Part shown: positions 7,912-17,468 of the stretch, piece by piece | Layout: each line of letters begins with the position of its first letter | Numbering within the stretch: position 1 is the stretch's first letter | Assembly (NCBI GenBank): GCA_017465095.1 | Contig: JAFTWX010000012.1 | Coordinates: 1-64,000, forward strand | DNA: 64,000 nucleotides | Direction of reading: 5' to 3' | From: Lachnospiraceae bacterium | Lineage (GTDB): Bacteria; Bacillota; Clostridia; Lachnospirales; Lachnospiraceae | Notes under the pieces: generated by a model | Databases searched by the model: none | Seen by the model: the letters and a program-made list of their open reading frames with translations, nothing else | Told to the model about the DNA's origin: nothing | Position numbers and translations under genes: made by a program

Positions 7912-9327
7912 TTAATATGCGTTTTTGTTGATAAATCCTTTAAAGATGGTCAGAAACAGAATCTTGATATCAAATCCCATGGTCCAGTTTTCGATATAAT
8001 GCAAATCACAGTCAATACGTCTGCGGATGGAAGTATCTCCTCTGTATCCGTTCACCTGCGCCCAACCGGTCATTCCCGGACGAACCTGGTGTTTTATCAT
8101 ATAACGCGGTATTTCCTCTTTAAATTTTTCAACAAAAAACGGTCTTTCCGGTCTCGGTCCGACCAGACTCATATCTCCCATAAGAACATTAAACAGCTGC
8201 GGCAATTCGTCAATACTTGTCCGCCGAAAGACTTTTCCGACCTTTGTAACACGCGGGTCATCCCTCGTCGTCCACTCTTTTTTCTCCTCGTGCGGTTTCT
8301 GCACTTCCATCGTGCGGAACTTATACATCTGGAACGGCTTGTTGTGAAGTCCTACCCTCTCCTGTTTAAAAATAATCGGTCCCTCACTGGTAGCCTTAAT
8401 CAAAATCGCTGCCACAATCAAAATCGGCGAAAACAGGATAATCGCACAGAAGCCCCCTACAATGTCAAACGCCCGCTTCATCACCATGTTCAGCGTGTTG
8501 GTGAGCGGAACTCTTCGGATGTTGATTACCGGAAGTCCGTTGAGGTCCTCCGTGTACGGCTTACTCGGAATGACACTGTTGTAATCCGGGATAAACTTGG
8601 TGTGCACGCCGGATTTTTCACAGAGACTTACAATCTCTTCCAATCTTCCGTAGTCCTCAAGCGCAAGTGTAACAGCAATCTCGTCCAGCTGGCTCTGCGG
8701 AAGAATGTAAAACAGGTTGTCAATCTTTCCGATCACTTTGACTCCCCTGTACTCCGTCCCTCTCGGAATCCTGTCATCCAGTATACCGCGGACTACATAT
8801 CCCCACTGAGGATTCTGACAAATGCGGTCAATGTACAGTTCGGCCGCCCTCGAATAGCCTACCAAAAGAATGTATTTGATGTTGTATCCTTTTTTGCGGA
8901 GGGTCCGCAACCATTTGTGGATCGCAAAACGCAAAAGAGAATCAACAAAAATATTGGTCAGGTAGAAGTAGAAAATCATCGTACGCGAGAAGTCGTCCAA
9001 GTGTACGAAGAAAAGTACGCCGATAAAGAGGACGAATCCCATGGTGTTGGCGCGGATTACATTGTAAATCTCACGCTTGATACTTCCGGCACGTTTGGCC
9101 GTGTACATGTTGAACAGATAATACAAAAAGAGATAACCCGGAACAATAAAAATAAGCGCACTAAAATAAGTCTGCCCGCTCAGAGCTCCGACATCCGCAC
9201 CTGTGTAAAACGGTGCAATGTGGCTTCGGAACTTCAAAAACCAGGCAAACGCATATGAAAACATAATAACGAGTGCATCTAATAATACATGTAACCTGTT
9301 AAATAGTTTTTGGTTATCTTTTATCAT
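7912..9327 (-). CDS. Undecaprenyl-phosphate glycosyl-1-phosphate transferase (priming enzyme)
   Basis: A 471-residue WbaP/CpsE-type polyisoprenyl-phosphate hexose-1-phosphate transferase, which starts a repeat unit by moving sugar-1-phosphate from a nucleotide sugar to undecaprenyl phosphate. It has four N-terminal membrane helices, a central Rossmann-like CoA-binding-type region (about 145-260), a fifth hydrophobic segment (about 290-315) and the catalytic C-terminal domain. Conserved blocks include [62 protein letters not shown] (split here by me into its known parts) and [11 protein letters not shown]. The donor (Glc, Gal or GlcNAc type) cannot be read from sequence. A sigma-A-like promoter lies upstream at 9359-9387. 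Confidence 0.93.
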   Translation of the reverse strand: MIKDNQKLFNRLHVLLDALVIMFSYAFAWFLKFRSHIAPFYTGADVGALSGQTYFSALIFIVPGYLFLYYLFNMYTAKRAGSIKREIYNVIRANTMGFVLFIGVLFFVHLDDFSRTMIFYFYLTNIFVDSLLRFAIHKWLRTLRKKGYNIKYILLVGYSRAAELYIDRICQNPQWGYVVRGILDDRIPRGTEYRGVKVIGKIDNLFYILPQSQLDEIAVTLALEDYGRLEEIVSLCEKSGVHTKFIPDYNSVIPSKPYTEDLNGLPVINIRRVPLTNTLNMVMKRAFDIVGGFCAIILFSPILIVAAILIKATSEGPIIFKQERVGLHNKPFQMYKFRTMEVQKPHEEKKEWTTRDDPRVTKVGKVFRRTSIDELPQLFNVLMGDMSLVGPRPERPFFVEKFKEEIPRYMIKHQVRPGMTGWAQVNGYRGDTSIRRRIDCDLHYIENWTMGFDIKILFLTIFKGFINKNAY

Positions 9328-9358
9328 TACCTATCACCTAATCCTGTGTAACAGTATC

Positions 9359-9387
9359 ATTTTACCTTATTTACGCGGAAAGGGCAA
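9359..9387 (-). promoter_or_regulatory. Sigma-A-like promoter before the priming transferase
   Basis: On the minus strand TTGCCC and TAAAAT are separated by 17 bases and lie in the short gap between two genes of the same strand, about 30 bases before the ATG at 9327. Four of six and five of six consensus bases match. It would give the priming enzyme and LCP ligase their own expression. Confidence 0.5.
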
Positions 9388-9401
9388 CATTTTTATGTTC
9401 C

Positions 9402-10370
9402 TCAGCCCTCCGTAACACGGCGGATTATGTTGTACCACAGTTCTATCTGTACTTTTACGTAATGCGGTAAATATTTCCACCGGAAAGGAACGTGATTTCT
9501 TCGTCCTTTCGGGGACACCGAAAGACAAAGTCCGCGCCAAAGGCCGCCAAGATAAATACGCCCGAATCCTTTTTTTGCAAAAAACAAAAATTTCACCGCA
9601 AATCCGATCAGCAATAGCGGAAGATTTAACAACACCTGCAGAAACGGCATATTTTTTGCAATGATATAAATGCTGTTCTGCGAGGAAAGATTTACCTTAA
9701 ACTCGTTGTATCTGGAACCGCTGGAACCGCTTCCCGCATGATACACGACAGCATCCGGACAATATCCGTTTTTGTAGCCGCGGATCCGCGCACGGTACCC
9801 TATGTCAATGTCTTCCAAATAGGCAAAATGAAGGTCATCAAAATATCCGATCTCCCGAAAAACTTCCCTGCGATAAATCGCCGCGCCTCCGCAGGCGGCA
9901 AAAATATCTTTCGGCGCCGTATATCTCTGTGCCGATGCACCTTTGCCCCGGGCATAGGCCCAGCCGAGCGCACAATAATAATCTCCGGCATCGTCGATAA
10001 TCTCCGTCTGCTTCATGGACAACATTTTGGACGAAAGGCTGAAATATCCCGGTTTCGTATCCATGGCCTGCTCCAGCTTGGCAACAAAGTCCCGTTCCGC
10101 CACAGTGTCATTGTTGAGCAGAAGGACATACGGTGTTTTTGCGGCCTTGATGCCCACATTTACCGCATGGCTGAATCCGGTATTTTCCCCCAGTTCCACA
10201 AGCTCTGCCCACGGGAATTTTTCTTTTACCATCCTGCAGCTGCCGTCCGTCGACCCGTTATCCACCACGATAACCGCAAAACGAGTTCCCTCCGAGCGCT
10301 TGAGAAAGTTTAAACAATCTTCTAAATAGGCTTTTCCGTTATAATTCGGAATTACAACCGTAGTTTTCAT
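9402..10370 (-). CDS. GT2 glycosyltransferase, WbbL-like
   Basis: A 322-residue GT2 enzyme. The GT-A domain starts TTVVIPNYNGK and has VVDNGSTDGS, VLLLNNDT (DxD-like metal site), a GGAAIYRREVF block and FAYLEDIDIGYR, typical of the WbbL rhamnosyltransferase group. The C-terminal 70 residues carry one or two amphipathic hydrophobic segments, suggesting membrane association. The ATG at 10370 overlaps the upstream stop as ATGA, so it is translationally coupled to the preceding GT2 gene; the longer frame to 10415 is not needed. Together with that gene it mirrors the two domains fused in the protein at 22750-24750. Confidence 0.88.
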   Translation of the reverse strand: MKTTVVIPNYNGKAYLEDCLNFLKRSEGTRFAVIVVDNGSTDGSCRMVKEKFPWAELVELGENTGFSHAVNVGIKAAKTPYVLLLNNDTVAERDFVAKLEQAMDTKPGYFSLSSKMLSMKQTEIIDDAGDYYCALGWAYARGKGASAQRYTAPKDIFAACGGAAIYRREVFREIGYFDDLHFAYLEDIDIGYRARIRGYKNGYCPDAVVYHAGSGSSGSRYNEFKVNLSSQNSIYIIAKNMPFLQVLLNLPLLLIGFAVKFLFFAKKGFGRIYLGGLWRGLCLSVSPKGRRNHVPFRWKYLPHYVKVQIELWYNIIRRVTEG

Positions 10371-11665
10371 TTCTGTGTCCTCACAACAAAATCCGGAAGA
10401 TAGACGGTTCTGCATTTCGCCTTATCCTCCTCGGAAACGGCCTTGTCCGTGCGCAGACGCAGACACGCTTCGTCCGAGCCGTCCGCCTCAAGCGTCAGCA
10501 CCGCCCGGTGCATATAGCCGCTGTATCTTTCGTTCATCCCCTCAAACAACATCTTTCCGTCCACCACCGGTCCCGACGTAATTCTGCCGCCCGTCACGAC
10601 CTTTCCGCACACTGCCATGACATCCCTGCGCACGGCAAACACATCCGGATGGTACGACATCCTGTAAAATCCCAGATGCTTTGTGTGCTCCACCGTCGCA
10701 TCCCATCCGCTGCATCTTGCAAACTCTTCCAGGGCGCGTTTCCCTGCCTCGTAGGCATAACGCTTACTCTCCGGATTATCCGCCGTCGATGCCATATGGG
10801 CCCGCCAGTGATACAAAACTCTCGGAACATGTCCGATTTTTTTCCGCAAATAGCTCCTGTCATATGGAATATACGATTTGTCTGCCTCGTTTTTTGGCTG
10901 ATTTCCGGAATATCCGGTTTCCTCCCGGTGCATCTGCTCCAGCGCATATACCGCCTGCAAAAACAGATCATAATCCTGTGCCCCGTCATATTCCTTACGG
11001 AACGAAAGGCGGTTCATCAGATTCCTGCTGAGCACCGTGAAATGACAAATATAATTGTTGGAAAGCAGGAAATCAAAATTGAAATCCGGCTTAAAGTTCG
11101 GTTCAAACTGCAGACTGCTGTCCTCGTTTATCTTATCCTCGTCCGTGTATACCATCTCATACGGATTCTTTTCCAAAAGATTGGCAATCTCGGCAAGCAC
11201 CTCCGGATGCAGCCGGTCATCGTGATCCAAGAGCCCGATGTAATCACCGTCCGCATATTTCAGCGCATCGTTGGTATTCTCCGAGATACCTTTATTTTCC
11301 TTCAGGCGGACATAGCATATACGCGCATCGTCATAGGCTGCCACAGTCTGTCCGACGCGGTCACTCTCCGAGGCATCCGCAATCACAAGCTGCCAATTGC
11401 TGTACGTCTGCGCCAGCACCGAATCTATCATCTCCCGGAGATACACGTCCTTTGTCTCATACGCCGGAACAACAATGCTGAATTTGCAGCGGGATGAGGT
11501 CGCCTTTACAGAGGTCATCTCCTCCGCAAAAGGTCCGCTGTACGCATTGGCACAGATCTGATCCGGGTCCGGTCCCATTTTCCCGAGACGTTCCATGGCC
11601 GCATAGCAGGTAGGAACCAAACCGTTTCGCTTCATGAAAGATAACGTTCTGCTCAATTTACCCAT
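10367..11665 (-). CDS. GT2 glycosyltransferase with long C-terminal extension
   Basis: A 432-residue cytoplasmic GT2. After about 55 N-terminal residues it shows FSIVVPAYETK, QTYSNWQLVIADAS, NKGISENTN, DGDYIGLLDHDD (metal site) and MVYTDEDK. Residues 150-300 closely resemble the first GT domain of the protein at 22750-24750, including the PDFNFDFLLSNNYICHF stretch and the RVLYHWRAH block, so the two are paralogues. The last 70 residues form a small beta-rich tail of unknown role. The start at 11665 is chosen from GGAGAG five bases upstream and overlaps the previous gene by eight bases. Donor and linkage unknown. Confidence 0.87.
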   Translation of the reverse strand: MGKLSRTLSFMKRNGLVPTCYAAMERLGKMGPDPDQICANAYSGPFAEEMTSVKATSSRCKFSIVVPAYETKDVYLREMIDSVLAQTYSNWQLVIADASESDRVGQTVAAYDDARICYVRLKENKGISENTNDALKYADGDYIGLLDHDDRLHPEVLAEIANLLEKNPYEMVYTDEDKINEDSSLQFEPNFKPDFNFDFLLSNNYICHFTVLSRNLMNRLSFRKEYDGAQDYDLFLQAVYALEQMHREETGYSGNQPKNEADKSYIPYDRSYLRKKIGHVPRVLYHWRAHMASTADNPESKRYAYEAGKRALEEFARCSGWDATVEHTKHLGFYRMSYHPDVFAVRRDVMAVCGKVVTGGRITSGPVVDGKMLFEGMNERYSGYMHRAVLTLEADGSDEACLRLRTDKAVSEEDKAKCRTVYLPDFVVRTQK

Positions 11666-13307
11666 GATTCTCTCCTGCCTTTCCGCTCTTTGCACATCGC
11701 ACCGCTTTAAAGCGCAGCGACGTACAGCAGAGCACATAAAATAACACGCAATATCCTATCAGATACACCGAATAATAATACATAAACAATCTGGACGGCG
11801 CTGTGAGAAATACAAGCGGTACCTTTGCAAGCACCGTCAGCACAAGCACAAGCAGCGTCCACTTTCTTTTTGCCAGAAGAAAAACAGCAGTCCCCAGCAA
11901 CACAAGAACAGCCGGCACCACATTGTAAACTGCATCCGCCGCCGGCATTTTTACGTTGTAATTTTGTTTCTCTCTCAGTTCCAAGATTTTAATAACGCTC
12001 GTTCTTATTCCGTCATGAACCGGTCCGGAAAGAGGATATGATTGAAATGTCTCATAATTCGGCACATCATCTTTCACAAACAAATCCGTCGTATTTTCCA
12101 ACAGGTCGCAGCTGTTCCAAAAGGTCTGCCACCGCTCTGCCAAAAACACCTCCGGATACTTTAATATCAATTTATAAAATGCAGATTTAAATTCTGCAAA
12201 CTGCGCGTCGTTATAGCTCCTCTGAAATTTGTCTTCTTCCTCCGAAATATTATAATCCCCCCAGAATAAATTAATTCCGGTCTTTCCTTCCGAAGCCCCC
12301 TTCAGCGTCGCCTCCACATTAATCACCGAATCAATCACGGAAAGAAGCTGCTCGTCTCCGTTTTCAGCCGCCGCTTCCACAAGGGGAACAAGCGGAAGTA
12401 CCACACTGGTTAATTCGTACTGATCCCCGCTCGTAATCTTTTCGCCGATCTTTTGCGGAGCAAATAAAATAACAGTTAGTATTATATAACAAAGAATCTG
12501 CTTGCCGTATCGTCTCCCCTTGCCGAGCATCAGCAAAAGTACCGGATAAGCAACCAGATAATAAATCGATTCGGTTCTCCAAATTGTCACAACCGCTGCG
12601 AGCACAGTCAGTCCCGCCCAGTAGCCGGGCGTTCTGCTCTTATGCGCCCCCGCTGCCCTCTGTCTGTCTTTCCAAAAGAAAAACAGCTCCGCAACAAGCA
12701 GCAGTTCCAAGAAAGCATACAAACTCATCCGGATCGGATACAGATTGGAATCCAGCACCGGAAACATAAGAAACGGAAGGAACATGAGCCACCCTTTTCC
12801 CGGCTTTGTGCACAGCGTCACAACCCGCGCCACAATGAGCGAGATGCACGCACACTGAACCAAAACAACGCCGGCCGGCACCGGGACAAGCATCAATGCA
12901 ATTATATAAAAAACGCTCGTTATATAATTTTGCCAAAAATGCGGAAACAGCTGGATAGAGCTTGAAAGTATACCGAACTCATCCATGCGCCATATGCCCG
13001 GCCAGGTAAGCAGCAGCAAAACAGCCATCAACAGAAAATAGCCGCCGGCCACTTTGAGAAAACGGCGGTCCGCCTTCCCCGCCATCCAAAAAATCCACTG
13101 CCACAGAGCTACGAGAAAAACACCAAACACGGCCTTCACGCCCCACGCCTCTATGCTTCTGAGCACGGATTTTACCGTCGAAAAATCAAAAAGCACATAG
13201 GTGAAGATGATGCGGTCCGTGAAAAAGCTTATAACCCAATGGACCAAAGCGACGATCAGCGCAACTTTATTCAGTTTTTCCGTCATTGTTTTCACACTTG
13301 TCATCAC
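11658..13307 (-). CDS. Polytopic membrane protein, DUF6020/GT-C-like
   Basis: About 549 residues with ten or more predicted membrane helices. An early extracytoplasmic loop carries TWPGIWRMDEFG, an acidic loop of the kind that forms the active site in GT-C transferases, and a later loop has WRTESIYYLVAYP. This resembles the DUF6020 family found in clostridial wall-polysaccharide loci. A soluble stretch (about 320-430) sits between the helix groups. The likely role is transfer of a sugar from a polyprenyl-phosphate donor to the polymer outside the membrane, in line with the GtrA/GtrB-like genes upstream, but this is inference. The frame starts with GTG at 13307; the ATG at 13304 is an equally good start. 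No strong ribosome site is visible. Confidence 0.75.
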   Translation of the reverse strand: MMTSVKTMTEKLNKVALIVALVHWVISFFTDRIIFTYVLFDFSTVKSVLRSIEAWGVKAVFGVFLVALWQWIFWMAGKADRRFLKVAGGYFLLMAVLLLLTWPGIWRMDEFGILSSSIQLFPHFWQNYITSVFYIIALMLVPVPAGVVLVQCACISLIVARVVTLCTKPGKGWLMFLPFLMFPVLDSNLYPIRMSLYAFLELLLVAELFFFWKDRQRAAGAHKSRTPGYWAGLTVLAAVVTIWRTESIYYLVAYPVLLLMLGKGRRYGKQILCYIILTVILFAPQKIGEKITSGDQYELTSVVLPLVPLVEAAAENGDEQLLSVIDSVINVEATLKGASEGKTGINLFWGDYNISEEEDKFQRSYNDAQFAEFKSAFYKLILKYPEVFLAERWQTFWNSCDLLENTTDLFVKDDVPNYETFQSYPLSGPVHDGIRTSVIKILELREKQNYNVKMPAADAVYNVVPAVLVLLGTAVFLLAKRKWTLLVLVLTVLAKVPLVFLTAPSRLFMYYYSVYLIGYCVLFYVLCCTSLRFKAVRCAKSGKAGENHG

Positions 13308-13320
13308 TTTTTAAACCGTC

Positions 13321-14052
13321 TCAGATTTTATAATTCTCCAAAAAATAATTCAGTTCTTCCGGCGTTCCGAGCACATGAACCTTGTCATAATCCACGATGG
13401 AAATGCGCACATCTCCGCCTTTGGAAATCAAATAGTTGTAGAGCGGTGCCACATACTTCTCGCCCTTTTCCAGTTTCTCCTCGCTTGTATAGTACTCATT
13501 ATACAAATCTGCATAGAGCTGACAGGTTTTGAAATAGTATGCTCCCAGCGTACAATTGTCGGAAATGCGCACCTTTTCACGCACTTCAACCACTTTTCCC
13601 GCCTCATCCAGTTTTGCGAAGCTCCAGTGGTCGCCGTCCGCATGGAAACACGGAATGAAACCGTCTCCGGCGATCTGGTCTTCCTTCATCTCGTACGCTT
13701 CCACGTACGTGTCGATATTGTAAATCATCAGCGCAGACTGCGGATCCCAGACATCCTTTGCAAGCATGGCCGTTGTGGCCTGCCCGTCCGTCAGATAGTC
13801 GATGCCGATTACCGTCACATTGTGAATTCCGATTTTTTCACATGTACTGCGGATAAAGTCCTCGGAATCATCCTCCTTGCGCACGACAAAAATATAATCA
13901 TTTTCTTCCTTTTGAAAGCCTTTCAGACTTTCCATGGACCACTCGAAAAGAGTTTTTCCGTGGGCCTCAATCTGATATTTCGGTACCGTGTATCCCACTT
14001 TACGGAATCTGGAACCGAGTCCGGCCATTGTAATCAATACTGTAAGTTTCAT
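13321..14052 (-). CDS. Sugar-phosphate nucleotidyltransferase-like protein
   Basis: A 243-residue single-domain NTP transferase. It begins LTVLITMAGLGSRF, with a variant of the G-x-G-x-R nucleotide loop, then VPKYQIEAHGKTLFEW, and has an MIYNIDTYV acidic pair for metal and an FIPCFHADGDHWSF segment. These enzymes activate a phosphorylated sugar or alcohol with NTP. The group is common in capsule loci next to a HAD phosphatase and an APH-like kinase, both present at 17.0-18.9 kb in the same transcript, so a kinase-phosphatase-cytidylyl/nucleotidyl route to an unusual activated residue is possible. The substrate is not known. CGGAGGA precedes the start. Confidence 0.82.
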   Translation of the reverse strand: MKLTVLITMAGLGSRFRKVGYTVPKYQIEAHGKTLFEWSMESLKGFQKEENDYIFVVRKEDDSEDFIRSTCEKIGIHNVTVIGIDYLTDGQATTAMLAKDVWDPQSALMIYNIDTYVEAYEMKEDQIAGDGFIPCFHADGDHWSFAKLDEAGKVVEVREKVRISDNCTLGAYYFKTCQLYADLYNEYYTSEEKLEKGEKYVAPLYNYLISKGGDVRISIVDYDKVHVLGTPEELNYFLENYKI

Positions 14053-14078
14053 ATGCTATCCTCCGCTATTCTTCGTTT

Positions 14079-14756
14079 CTAGATTGTAATCTCGCCGTCA
14101 TGAGCCATAAGCGATGCCCCAAACACACCGTCAATCTCCATCAAATCCTTGAGAAGTTCCTGTTCCTTTGATGTCTTAATGTCTATAATGAGATCCAGGC
14201 TTTCCCTGCTGACATTCCGCGACTTTACTTTGCTTCTCTTTGCATGGGATGCCACAACTTTCTGTATTTTTTCCTCGGTATCTATACTGTCTGCGTTCAC
14301 TACAAGCAGTACGCTTGCCTTGCCCGCAGGAGTCAGCTCCAGCACAAACAGCCCTGCGGTAATCACGAGCGCCATAATGACTGCAATCTTATACATTTCC
14401 GCTCCGCAGATAATACCGGTACTTATGGACCAAAACAGAAAAATCAAATCCATCGGGTCTTTGATGGCCGTCCGGAAACGAACAATGGAAAGAGCACCGA
14501 CCATACCGAGGGAAATCACAAGGTTGGACTGCATGGCCAAAATAATCCCGGCGGTAATTACGGAAATCAGCGCGAGGGAAATGTTAAACGTCTTGGAATA
14601 GTAATTCTTTTTGGCCGCCACGTAATACACTGCAAAAATATAGGCTGCAATGAGGCAGGTCACAAGAAGCGTCACCAGAATACGAGCTGTCGTAATGTCA
14701 CTTCCCGAAAACCCTTCTAAAAATGATTTTTTGAAAATGTCTGAAAATGTACTCAT
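14079..14756 (-). CDS. DUF4956 membrane protein
   Basis: A 225-residue protein with four membrane helices in the first 150 residues followed by a cytoplasmic alpha/beta domain (about 155-225) that looks like a ferredoxin-fold sensor. The strongly conserved SIVRFRTAIKDPMDL loop between helices is the DUF4956 signature. Its ATG overlaps the stop of the VTC-domain gene as ATGA, so the two are translationally coupled. DUF4956 proteins are often found with VTC-domain and CotH proteins in Firmicutes (from memory of gene neighbourhoods). Biochemical function is unknown; a transporter or membrane partner of the VTC protein is a reasonable guess. Confidence 0.85.
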   Translation of the reverse strand: MSTFSDIFKKSFLEGFSGSDITTARILVTLLVTCLIAAYIFAVYYVAAKKNYYSKTFNISLALISVITAGIILAMQSNLVISLGMVGALSIVRFRTAIKDPMDLIFLFWSISTGIICGAEMYKIAVIMALVITAGLFVLELTPAGKASVLLVVNADSIDTEEKIQKVVASHAKRSKVKSRNVSRESLDLIIDIKTSKEQELLKDLMEIDGVFGASLMAHDGEITI

Positions 14757-15451
14757 GCTTTTTTCCTCTTTCTTCCCAAATAATATTTTGAAAATGTTGT
14801 CTGCCGGAGATGACCGATATCCAGCCTCTCCTTAATATGTGCCGGGAGAAACTCGTCGTATTTTACTTCCATCAGCTGCATTCCTACCGGTAAAATCGGC
14901 TCTTTTCTCAGATTCTTCTCAAAAAAATGCTCAAAATCCAAGGAAGCCGAAATATTTCTGTCAAATGTCACCCGGACATTGCCCCGCGGGTCCACATAGG
15001 GGATTCTGTCATAGGAGACAATCACCTTCGGGCGCATATGTCTCGTCTGCCACAAAACCAAAAAACGTTTCAAAAGCTCCGGATACGCATCAAAGGCCTC
15101 TTTGTCCATCGGGAGCCCTTTTCCCGCAACAAGCAGATCTGCCTGCTCTCTGGTCAAAGGCGCCGAATACTTGCGCGTCCTTCCGTTCTGCTTCACTTTC
15201 TTTTCCAGCTTGATCTTTTCGTCCGATGCGTTGTAAATCCGGATGCGGTATTTCGCTCTCGGATCCGTCCCCGCCTCGTTCTGGTAGTAGCAGGTATCCG
15301 CAAAATCGTCGAAATAGACGCTGCGTATATGATAACACCCGTTATTACCCACATGGGAATCCTTCTTCATCACACCGCCGATGCGCGCCTGCAAAAGAAC
15401 AATGTCTTTTTCATTTATTTGAAATTTGTACTCATGTCTGCTCTTTTTCAT
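14753..15451 (-). CDS. VTC-domain (polyphosphate polymerase-like) protein
   Basis: A 232-residue protein of the VTC/CYTH tunnel-fold superfamily; yeast Vtc4 makes polyphosphate from ATP. Basic and acidic residues that line the tunnel are visible: RHEYKFQIN at the start, IRSVYFDD, RAKYRIRIY, KLEKKVKQ, a late VTFDRNISA and MEVKYDEFLP. No membrane segment is present. The start at 15451 overlaps the CotH stop by one base (TAATG); the longer frame to 15550 would lie inside cotH. It sits between CotH and DUF4956 genes. Whether it makes polyphosphate or uses another triphosphate substrate cannot be told. Confidence 0.88.
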   Translation of the reverse strand: MKKSRHEYKFQINEKDIVLLQARIGGVMKKDSHVGNNGCYHIRSVYFDDFADTCYYQNEAGTDPRAKYRIRIYNASDEKIKLEKKVKQNGRTRKYSAPLTREQADLLVAGKGLPMDKEAFDAYPELLKRFLVLWQTRHMRPKVIVSYDRIPYVDPRGNVRVTFDRNISASLDFEHFFEKNLRKEPILPVGMQLMEVKYDEFLPAHIKERLDIGHLRQTTFSKYYLGRKRKKA

Positions 15452-17067
15452 TATTCCAGCGCCTCCACGTAGCTGTCCAGAAACTCCAGCCGCTGTGTTG
15501 TAAACTGTTTCATAAAGGAGATGTCCGGATCGGCGTTTCCGCCCGGCCAACGCTCCATCTCACGCATCATCGCTCCGGAACCGGTTAGCTTCCCGGCCAA
15601 AACATCCATTCTCGCACAGATATTTTCCGCAGAAAAAGCACCTTCCCGCCAGTTTTTCCACTTGGACTGCACCAGGGCGCGGGCGCCGGACACGTCCAGT
15701 TCCACCACTCTTGCTCCCGGCTGGAACATCACAAGCTTTTCCAGCTCTTTCATGGACTCTGCACAATAATACGCATTTTCTTTGTAAACGGCCCCGAAAG
15801 AAAGATTCATATCCCACGGCACAAAATAGCCGTAGCTGCCTGTATCTTTCTGTCTTGCCACGTAATAAACATTTTTATTTTCATTGTCGAATCCGGCAAT
15901 TGCCTGATAAAACAACCAGTTATCCAAAATATTGGAAATATCCGCCACCGTACCGATCTGCGACGAAAACTGTGCGTCCTCCGCCTCGATACAGGCTGCC
16001 ATTTCGCGGAGCGGTTCCCACTCCTGCTCATTTTGCAGTATGGTATCGCCCTTCAGATAAAATCCGCCGCGGTAATCCGGCATGTTCGGATCCGGCAGAT
16101 CACCGACAAAATCCGATTCCTTCCAGGCCGCCGTGTAGGTTTTCTTATAAATACGCTCCACCACTTCTTTTCCGGATGCCATCTGGGCGGAAACGCTGTC
16201 CATTCCCAGCTGCTTGCGGTCCACCGGGTGGGTCAGGAGATAAAGTCCCGTGTATCCGTCGTTGATGAACACCTCCACGTATTCCCCTTTCACCCCGAAA
16301 TTCCGGCCGTAAGGGTTCTCAAAGGCGCCTGTTTCCTGCCATAAATCCATAGCCAGCTTGTCACGGATTCTGGAATTGTCCGCATACAGGCTGTTCAGTA
16401 TCCAGTCGTCGTCATCCCGGATACCGAGAAGATTCTTGTCGGTTTTCTTATATGTTCCGTCCTCCGCCTGCTCTTTCAGCCGCAGCCGAAGGCTTTTCTT
16501 TTCATAATTCATGCTGGTATTTCCGCGGAGCGCGCTCGTTGTCAGGCACTCGGTCACCCAGTCTCCGCCGTGCTTTGTATCGTACAGCACAAGCTCATAC
16601 AAAAGCTCCCCGTTTTCCGTCACCTGATTGGTCCCGGTAAAACTCAGAACCGGAAGCCCGGTCAGTTTCAGGTAAAATTTTTCACACTGATCCCCGGCCA
16701 CCGCATAAAACGGAATCGCCCGGTTTTCGCTCATAAGAGCAAGCTTGCTCTCCTTTGTGAAATCCTCCGCAAACCAGACCTGTACCCCGTCGCTCGCTTC
16801 AAATCCACCCTTTTCCCAAACCTCTGTCTCCATGGAAAGGGGCAGAAAAAAAGTTTTGCCGGCAGAATCATAAGCAAGTGTTTCTCCGGCAAACATCAAA
16901 TCAAATTTCATTGCATCGGACTGCTGATTCAATTTCTCTTCAATTGTCTGAGCCTTTTTTTCGCCGAGCACCGGAACGTCCATGGGACTGTTCTCCGGCC
17001 ACAGGGCACAGATCGCGCCCACAATCAAAAGACCCGTCACACTAAATGCGAGCAGCCATTTTCTCAT
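15451..17067 (-). CDS. CotH-family secreted kinase-like protein
   Basis: CotH proteins are atypical protein kinases related to Fam20C; in Bacillus CotH phosphorylates spore coat proteins. This 538-residue protein has an N-terminal membrane anchor or signal peptide (about residues 4-24), a short beta-rich N domain (60-150), then the kinase-like core: RGNTSMNYEKKSLRL with the ATP-binding Lys region, DDWILNSLYADNSRIRDKLA, a GLYLLTHPVDRKQL hinge-like stretch, and the metal-binding PWDMNLSFG. The domain should be outside the membrane. GGAGGA six bases upstream fixes the ATG at 17067. It is directly followed by the VTC and DUF4956 genes in a tightly overlapped set. The target may be a surface protein or glycan. 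Confidence 0.88.
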   Translation of the reverse strand: MRKWLLAFSVTGLLIVGAICALWPENSPMDVPVLGEKKAQTIEEKLNQQSDAMKFDLMFAGETLAYDSAGKTFFLPLSMETEVWEKGGFEASDGVQVWFAEDFTKESKLALMSENRAIPFYAVAGDQCEKFYLKLTGLPVLSFTGTNQVTENGELLYELVLYDTKHGGDWVTECLTTSALRGNTSMNYEKKSLRLRLKEQAEDGTYKKTDKNLLGIRDDDDWILNSLYADNSRIRDKLAMDLWQETGAFENPYGRNFGVKGEYVEVFINDGYTGLYLLTHPVDRKQLGMDSVSAQMASGKEVVERIYKKTYTAAWKESDFVGDLPDPNMPDYRGGFYLKGDTILQNEQEWEPLREMAACIEAEDAQFSSQIGTVADISNILDNWLFYQAIAGFDNENKNVYYVARQKDTGSYGYFVPWDMNLSFGAVYKENAYYCAESMKELEKLVMFQPGARVVELDVSGARALVQSKWKNWREGAFSAENICARMDVLAGKLTGSGAMMREMERWPGGNADPDISFMKQFTTQRLEFLDSYVEALE

Positions 17068-17069
17068 TG

Positions 17070-17468
17070 TTATTCCTCCGTACAACGGCTTCCTTTACAA
17101 AGCGCATCCATCTCTTCCACGGTGCACTTCAAAAACTCATCCGGACGAACTGTTCGGTCATCCACATAAAAACCTTTGTGACCCGGCCATGGTTTTCCGT
17201 ATACAATTTCATCATACGGAATGTCCCATTTATCCAGCCACTGCAGGAGCACTTTCGCCGTGTTGGCATTAATCATGCCGATGTTCCCCCCATAACTGTT
17301 CATATTGCGCGATGTGAACAACACAATTTTCGCGCCTCCCTCTTTGTATTCACGGATTTTGGAAACCATCTCCGGAAACGGCACAAGATCGAGGTATTCC
17401 TGATCCTTTCTCTTAATCGGACAAATCGTTCCGTCAATATCAAAACAAAATGTCAACTCTTTGTACAT
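17070..17468 (-). CDS. Small HAD-superfamily phosphatase, capsule type
   Basis: A 132-residue HAD hydrolase with no large cap: motif I FDIDGTICP (nucleophile Asp and acid/base Asp), motif II LFTSRN, motif III Lys in YGKPWPGHKG and motif IV YVDDRT. This compact subgroup occurs in polysaccharide loci beside APH-like kinases and nucleotidyltransferases. AGGAGG precedes the ATG. Its 5' end overlaps the upstream kinase gene by 16 bases, and two bases separate it from cotH, so the three products are made together. It probably dephosphorylates a sugar phosphate or related intermediate. Confidence 0.85.
   Translation of the reverse strand: MYKELTFCFDIDGTICPIKRKDQEYLDLVPFPEMVSKIREYKEGGAKIVLFTSRNMNSYGGNIGMINANTAKVLLQWLDKWDIPYDEIVYGKPWPGHKGFYVDDRTVRPDEFLKCTVEEMDALCKGSRCTEE

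Noticed and set aside
7999..9258. Long plus-strand open frame opposite the priming transferase gene
   Set aside because: Antisense shadow; the minus-strand product matches a conserved family over its full length.
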